Positions 7,378 to 10,482 of a stretch of DNA of 10,482 nucleotides are shown piece after piece. The notes under the pieces were generated by a model. It was not told the origin of the DNA and did no database searches. It saw only the letters and a list, made by a program, of their open reading frames with translations. A program made the position numbers and the translations under genes. How positions within the stretch are numbered: the stretch's first letter is position 1; each line of letters opens with the position of its first letter. This stretch comes from Bacteroidales bacterium (GTDB lineage Bacteria > Bacteroidota > Bacteroidia > Bacteroidales > UBA932), in the NCBI GenBank assembly GCA_017471085.1, contig JAFUWW010000090.1:1-10482 (forward strand), read 5' to 3'.

Positions 7378-7398
7378 CGAATTCTTAAACGATTTTCC

Positions 7399-7406
7399 TA
7401 TCTTTG
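7399..7406 (+). promoter_or_regulatory. -7 promoter box of tadA (leaderless start)
   Basis: TATCTTTG matches TAnnTTTG exactly and is followed by only five bases before the tadA ATG at 7412. Since the element is centred near -7, transcription should begin at or within a base or two of the start codon. No good -33 TTTG is seen. Confidence 0.68.
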
Positions 7407-7411
7407 CATCC

Positions 7412-7846
7412 ATGGAGCAAGACGAAAAATTCATGCGGGAAGCCTTGTCGGAAGCAAGGGCCGCCGCAGAGGCGGGTGAAATTCCCATCGGCGCCGTGGT
7501 CGTGTGGAACGGACGCATCATCGGAAGAGGCCACAACATGACCGAACAGCTGCACGACACCACCGCCCATGCAGAGATGATCGCCATCACTTCCGCCACG
7601 GAATCCATGGGCGGGAAGTACCTGACCGGCTGCACCTTATATGTAACGGTGGAGCCCTGTCCGATGTGCGCCGGCGCCCTGGCCTGGTCGCAGGTCGGCC
7701 GGATCGTATACGGAGCCATCGACCCGCGCAGGGGCTATTCCCTCTTCTCCCCTTCCCTCCTCCATCCCCGCACGGAAGTCACCGCCGGCGTCCTTTCCGG
7801 GGAATGCTCCGGCCTGATGGTAGATTTTTTCAAAAACAAACGATAG
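7412..7846 (+). CDS. tadA: tRNA-specific adenosine deaminase
   Basis: TadA converts the wobble adenosine 34 of tRNA-Arg(ACG) to inosine so that one tRNA reads three codons. The 144-residue product has the full cytidine-deaminase fold signature. HAE at 53-55 supplies a zinc ligand (His53) and the proton-shuttle Glu55. PCPMC at 82-86 supplies Cys83 and Cys86. GEIPIGAVVV (22-31) and GRGHNM (38-43) match the family's substrate pocket. The tail DPRRGYSLF and GVLSGECSGLMVDFF fits the TadA C-terminal helix as found in Bacteroidota, which argues against a nucleoside or guanine deaminase. The longer frame reading from 6995 is chance open sequence opposite engB. The ATG at 7412 lies directly after the -7 box. 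The next gene starts immediately after its stop. Confidence 0.95.
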   Translation: MEQDEKFMREALSEARAAAEAGEIPIGAVVVWNGRIIGRGHNMTEQLHDTTAHAEMIAITSATESMGGKYLTGCTLYVTVEPCPMCAGALAWSQVGRIVYGAIDPRRGYSLFSPSLLHPRTEVTAGVLSGECSGLMVDFFKNKR

Positions 7847-8416
7847 ATGAAAGGCGTAATCATTTTCTTGGCCGACGGCTTCGAAGACATGGAAGCCCTG
7901 GGAACCCGCGACATCCTCGTCCGCGGCGGCATCCCCGTACAGACCGTATCCATCCAGGACGATTATACTGTGGAAAGTTCGCACGGAGCAACCGTCTTTG
8001 CCGATACCTCCTGGGCCGATTTTGAACCGGAAGAGGAAGGCACTTCCCGTGAGGACGTGATGATTTTCCCGGGCGGCATGCCGGGATCGAAGCACCTGGC
8101 GGAGCATCGGGAACTGATGGACCTGATGAAAAGCCACTATGCCGAAGGAGGCGCCGTGGCGGCCATCTGCGCCGCTCCCGGCCTGGTCGCCTCCCAGCTG
8201 GACGGCCTCGAAGGCCTGCAGTTCACCTGCTTCGAAGGATTCCAGGACGCCCTGATTGCCAAAGGAGCCGTGTACAAGAAAGAGAGCACGGTCACGGACG
8301 GGCACCTGATCACCGGCCGCGGCGCCGGCCATGCCGTGAACTTCGGCCTGGCCATCCTCCGCTACCTGAAAGGGGACGAGGCCGCCGAAAAAGTGAAGGC
8401 GGGCCTGATGCTGTAA
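7847..8416 (+). CDS. DJ-1/PfpI family protein
   Basis: This 189-residue protein belongs to the DJ-1 branch of the class I glutamine-amidotransferase-like fold. ADGFEDMEAL (9-18) carries Glu16, the residue that tunes the active cysteine. VMIFPGGMPGS (71-81) and AAICAAPGL (105-113) hold the nucleophile Cys108 in the nucleophile elbow. VTDGHLITGRGAG (149-161) is the usual C-terminal motif. The length equals that of YajL and human DJ-1. Family members have been described as redox-sensing chaperones and glyoxalase- or deglycase-like enzymes; which applies cannot be told from sequence. Its ATG directly abuts the tadA stop (TAGATG), so it is in the tadA transcript. It converges with the peptidase gene 23 bases away with no clear terminator between them. 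Confidence 0.92.
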   Translation: MKGVIIFLADGFEDMEALGTRDILVRGGIPVQTVSIQDDYTVESSHGATVFADTSWADFEPEEEGTSREDVMIFPGGMPGSKHLAEHRELMDLMKSHYAEGGAVAAICAAPGLVASQLDGLEGLQFTCFEGFQDALIAKGAVYKKESTVTDGHLITGRGAGHAVNFGLAILRYLKGDEAAEKVKAGLML

Positions 8417-8439
8417 TCGCCCCCTTTCCAGGAGATGAA

Positions 8440-9117
8440 TCAGCGCCTGCGGTTTGCCAGCGAAATATAATACAGCAGCGTAGCCAGCGAACCAATGGCT
8501 GCGATGACATAGGTGTAGGCCGCCCACCGGAGGGCGTCCACTGCCATCGGCTTGGTTTCATAGGAAACGATGCCGGAGTTTTCCAGCCATTTCACGGCCC
8601 GGGAGCTGGCGTTGATCTCCACCGGCAGGGTGATGAAACTGAACAGGGTGGTCAGGGCGAAGAGGCCGATGCCGATCCAGAGGAGCGAAGGGAATACGTT
8701 GATGAAGATGACCCCGGCCAGCAGGACCCAGGATACGATGTTATTGGAAAAACTCACTACCGGGACGAGGGCGCTCCGCATCTTGAGGGGCGCGTAGCCG
8801 GTGGCATGCTGGATCACATGCCCGCATTCATGGGCGGCCACGGCGGCAGCGGCCACGGACCTGCCGTAATACACGCCTTCGCTCAGGTTCACCGTACGGG
8901 TGGTGGGATCGTAATGGTCCGTGAGCTTGCCGGCTATGGATACGATCTGGACGTCGCGGATGCCGTGAGCAAGCAGCATGCGGCTGGCCACCTCCGCTCC
9001 CGTGAGGGCGACGGGGACATCGGAATATTTCGAGAAGCGGCGCTGGAGCATGTTCTGGACCAGCAGGCTGAGCACCATGACCGCTATCATCAGGAACCAA
9101 ATCATCTGTGTGGACAT
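8440..9117 (-). CDS. Membrane zinc metallopeptidase, YugP type (Zn_peptidase_2)
   Basis: This 225-residue integral membrane protein resembles the YugP/DUF-type neutral zinc peptidases. It has one N-terminal membrane segment (about 5-22), a soluble part with the zinc motif HECGH (96-100, His96, Glu97, His100), and three further hydrophobic segments at about 117-140, 142-163 and 197-219. The conserved element LPVEINASSRA (164-174) contains Glu168, the likely third ligand region; families of this type show a similar PVE-ASxRA. YDPTTRTVNLSEGVYYG (69-85) before the motif is also typical. The substrate is unknown for the family as far as I know. The gene is alone in its transcript, divergent from alr and convergent with the DJ-1 gene. 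Confidence 0.9.
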   Translation of the reverse strand: MSTQMIWFLMIAVMVLSLLVQNMLQRRFSKYSDVPVALTGAEVASRMLLAHGIRDVQIVSIAGKLTDHYDPTTRTVNLSEGVYYGRSVAAAAVAAHECGHVIQHATGYAPLKMRSALVPVVSFSNNIVSWVLLAGVIFINVFPSLLWIGIGLFALTTLFSFITLPVEINASSRAVKWLENSGIVSYETKPMAVDALRWAAYTYVIAAIGSLATLLYYISLANRRR

Positions 9118-9167
9118 ATCTTTTCCGTTTTAGTAGTTGGAGGTGCAGCAAATAGCGCGCCTTCCTA

Positions 9168-9175
9168 CAAAAATA
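9168..9175 (-). promoter_or_regulatory. -7 promoter box of the metallopeptidase gene
   Basis: TATTTTTG on the minus strand matches TAnnTTTG exactly and lies 50 bases upstream of the ATG at 9115-9117, giving a leader of about 45 bases. The -33 region shows no clear TTTG. The surrounding sequence is AT-rich, so a chance match is possible. Confidence 0.55.
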
Positions 9176-9207
9176 AGAAATTTATGAAAAATGTCAGCCA
9201 GAAATAC

Positions 9208-9215
9208 TAATTTTG
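9208..9215 (+). promoter_or_regulatory. -7 promoter box of alr
   Basis: TAATTTTG matches TAnnTTTG exactly. It ends one base before an ATG at 9217 and 19 bases before the next in-frame ATG at 9235. Transcription would start about at 9219-9221, inside the first ATG or just after it, which favours 9235 as the real start. A degenerate TTTATG at 9181-9186 may serve as the -33 element. Confidence 0.6.
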
Positions 9216-9234
9216 CATGGCAAATGACATTTTT

Positions 9235-10335
9235 ATGAGAGAGGACGATTTCTCACGGTTGGAACTGAGCCTGAAGGGCAGCCTGGAGAATTACCGGTAT
9301 TTCCGCTCGTTGCTGGAGCCGCAGACGAAACTTCTGGTTCTCGTCAAGGCCAACGCATACGGGCACGGTGCCGTGGAATTTGCAGCCATGATGCAGCGCG
9401 CCGGGGCGGATTATCTGGCGGTAGCCTATCCCGTAGAAGGGCTGGAACTCCGCCGCAACGGTATTTCCCTGCCCATCCTGGTACTCACGGCCGGGACGGA
9501 CTTCTACCCCGAAATCATCAAGACCCGGATGGAGCCCTCCATCCCCAACCTGTACTCTCTCAAGGTGCTGGTCTCCCACCTGAAAGAAGCCGGTCTCAAA
9601 GACTATCCCGTCCACATCAAGCTGGACACCGGCATGCACCGCCTGGGCTTCATGACCGGCGAGCTGCAGGAACTCACCGATTATCTGAAAGTCACCCCGG
9701 AAGTCCGCGTCAAGTCGCTGTTTTCGCACCTCTGCGTGGCGGAAGACCCGGAGCAGGACGGCTTCACCCTTCAGCAGATTTCCCTGTTCGAACGCAATAC
9801 CGCCAGGGTGGCGGAGCAGCTGGGTTACATGCCCATGCGGCATATCCTGAACTCGGCCGGCATCGAACGTTTCAGCCAGTATCAGTTCGACATGGTGCGC
9901 CTGGGCATCGGCATCTACGGCATCAGCGCATTGCCCGGAAAGAAACTCTCTCCCGTAGCATCTCTCAAGTGCAAAATACTGCAGATTAAGAAATTAGGCC
10001 CCGGCGACACCGTAGGCTACGGCCGATGGGGCAAAGCCGGCGAGGGCACCGTCATCGCTACCATCCCCGTGGGCTATGCCGATGGAATCGACCGCCACCT
10101 GGGCAGGGGCGCAGCCTCTTTCTCCGTCAACGGAAATCGTGCACCCACCATCGGCAACATCTGCATGGACATGTGCATGCTGGATGTCACCGGCATCCCC
10201 GCCGCCGTAGGTGACACCGTCACCGTTTTCGGAGCGGACCCCACCGTGACGGAACTGGCCGATATCCTGGGAACCATCCCCTACGAAATCCTCTCCTCCG
10301 TTCCCCGCCGCATCGAACGGATCGTGGTACGGTAG
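9235..10335 (+). CDS. alr: Alanine racemase
   Basis: Alr interconverts L- and D-alanine with pyridoxal phosphate and supplies D-alanine for peptidoglycan. Numbered from 9235 the protein has 366 residues. VLVKANAYGHG (35-45) carries the PLP lysine Lys38. IKLDTGMHRLGF (128-139), HILNSAGIE (203-211) and RLGIGIYG (222-229) build the barrel and bind the cofactor phosphate. VGYGRWG (260-266) carries the catalytic Tyr262 of the second domain, and NICMDMCMLDV (308-318) is the usual second-domain motif. The first ATG at 9217 would add six residues but touches the promoter's -7 box, so 9235 is preferred. The length is that of an ordinary free-standing Alr, without the MurF fusion found in many Bacteroidota. 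It has its own promoter and no gene follows in the window. Confidence 0.95.
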   Translation: MREDDFSRLELSLKGSLENYRYFRSLLEPQTKLLVLVKANAYGHGAVEFAAMMQRAGADYLAVAYPVEGLELRRNGISLPILVLTAGTDFYPEIIKTRMEPSIPNLYSLKVLVSHLKEAGLKDYPVHIKLDTGMHRLGFMTGELQELTDYLKVTPEVRVKSLFSHLCVAEDPEQDGFTLQQISLFERNTARVAEQLGYMPMRHILNSAGIERFSQYQFDMVRLGIGIYGISALPGKKLSPVASLKCKILQIKKLGPGDTVGYGRWGKAGEGTVIATIPVGYADGIDRHLGRGAASFSVNGNRAPTIGNICMDMCMLDVTGIPAAVGDTVTVFGADPTVTELADILGTIPYEILSSVPRRIERIVVR

Positions 10336-10482
10336 CAAAAAATGCCGGAATAATTGACATCTGTGGTTGGTGACGACGGCCGCTGCTCTGCCGCGTTGCC
10401 ACGAAATCCACCCTGGAAAGCCCTGCGGCTGTCAACACGGCAAGGTCTTGGGCCGATAGAGCCCGATTCGTTGCCGCGTTGA
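10336..10482. repeat. Gene-free tail with inverted and direct repeats
   Basis: No credible gene is seen in the 147 bases after alr. GCCGCGTTG occurs at 10390-10398 and again at 10473-10481, and between them lies CAACACGGC (10433-10441), its complement with one change. On the minus strand that change is a G-U wobble, so RNA of that strand could form a nine-pair stem with either copy. TTGACA (10354-10359) and TGTCAA (10430-10435) are also complementary, and GGGC/GCCC flank a seven-base loop near 10450-10464. No hairpin with a T-run is present, so I do not call a terminator for alr. It may be a dispersed intergenic repeat or an RNA element. Confidence 0.4.

Noticed and set aside
6995..7411. A longer form of tadA starting at 6995.
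   Set aside because: The added 139 codons are antisense to engB and cross both divergent promoters. They show no homology to TadA.
8417..8439. A bidirectional terminator between the converging DJ-1 and peptidase genes.
   Set aside because: The 23 bases hold no stem with a T-run on either strand, so there is no support for an intrinsic terminator.
10220..10482. A minus-strand frame open from the right edge through the alr tail.
   Set aside because: Most of it is antisense to alr, it needs a GTG start or an unseen upstream start, and its product shows no recognisable domain. The non-overlapping part is better explained as repeat-containing intergenic DNA.
1..10482. Mobile elements, defence systems, CRISPR arrays, tRNA or rRNA genes, riboswitches.
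   Set aside because: No transposase, integrase, toxin, spaced direct-repeat array, tRNA-like fold or known riboswitch pattern was seen. Nearly all the sequence is filled by recognised housekeeping genes.

Overview
The window looks like core chromosome of a member of the Bacteroidota, most likely Bacteroidales. Three things point there. Six start regions carry an exact copy of the Bacteroidota -7 promoter element TAnnTTTG. There is little Shine-Dalgarno signal. Several proteins have the form expected in that phylum: a eukaryote-like glycogen branching enzyme, a TadA with a 'DPRRGYSLF' tail, and a small exported protein with an 'ALAQ' signal peptide. The sequence is fairly GC-rich with strongly GC-rich third codon positions. 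This produces long open frames opposite the real genes, which I rejected. Genus cannot be decided from the window.

Layout from left to right. (1) Positions 1-2741, minus strand: xseA-xseB-glgB, with exonuclease VII large and small subunits overlapping by one base, then a branching enzyme cut by the window edge just after its second catalytic residue. A complete -33/-7 promoter sits in front of xseA and fixes its start. (2) Positions 2846-3364, minus: a lone exported or envelope protein of unknown function with its own promoter. (3) Positions 3435-7345, minus: a compact operon engB-prs-(88-aa membrane protein)-der-nadE, with junctions of -4, 3, 3 and 3 bases, ending in a strong hairpin terminator. 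(4) Positions 7412-8416, plus: tadA followed with no gap by a DJ-1/PfpI-family gene; tadA appears to be transcribed as a leaderless message. (5) Positions 8440-9117, minus: a membrane zinc metallopeptidase of the YugP type, convergent with the DJ-1 gene. (6) Positions 9235-10335, plus: alanine racemase, divergent from the peptidase. (7) Positions 10336-10482: a gene-free tail rich in inverted repeats.

The genes are mainly housekeeping. The large operon joins two ribosome-assembly GTPases (EngB/YsxC and Der) with PRPP synthase and NAD synthetase, so it couples translation capacity to nucleotide and NAD supply. TadA modifies the tRNA-Arg wobble base, exonuclease VII acts in DNA repair, GlgB in glycogen storage and Alr in cell-wall D-alanine supply. 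I see no mobile element, CRISPR array, rRNA or tRNA, and no clear new multi-gene system. The more interesting points are the promoter/start architecture (leaderless and near-leaderless genes, and start codons buried in promoters), the four-cysteine small membrane protein inside the GTPase operon, the unknown exported protein, and the structured tail after alr.
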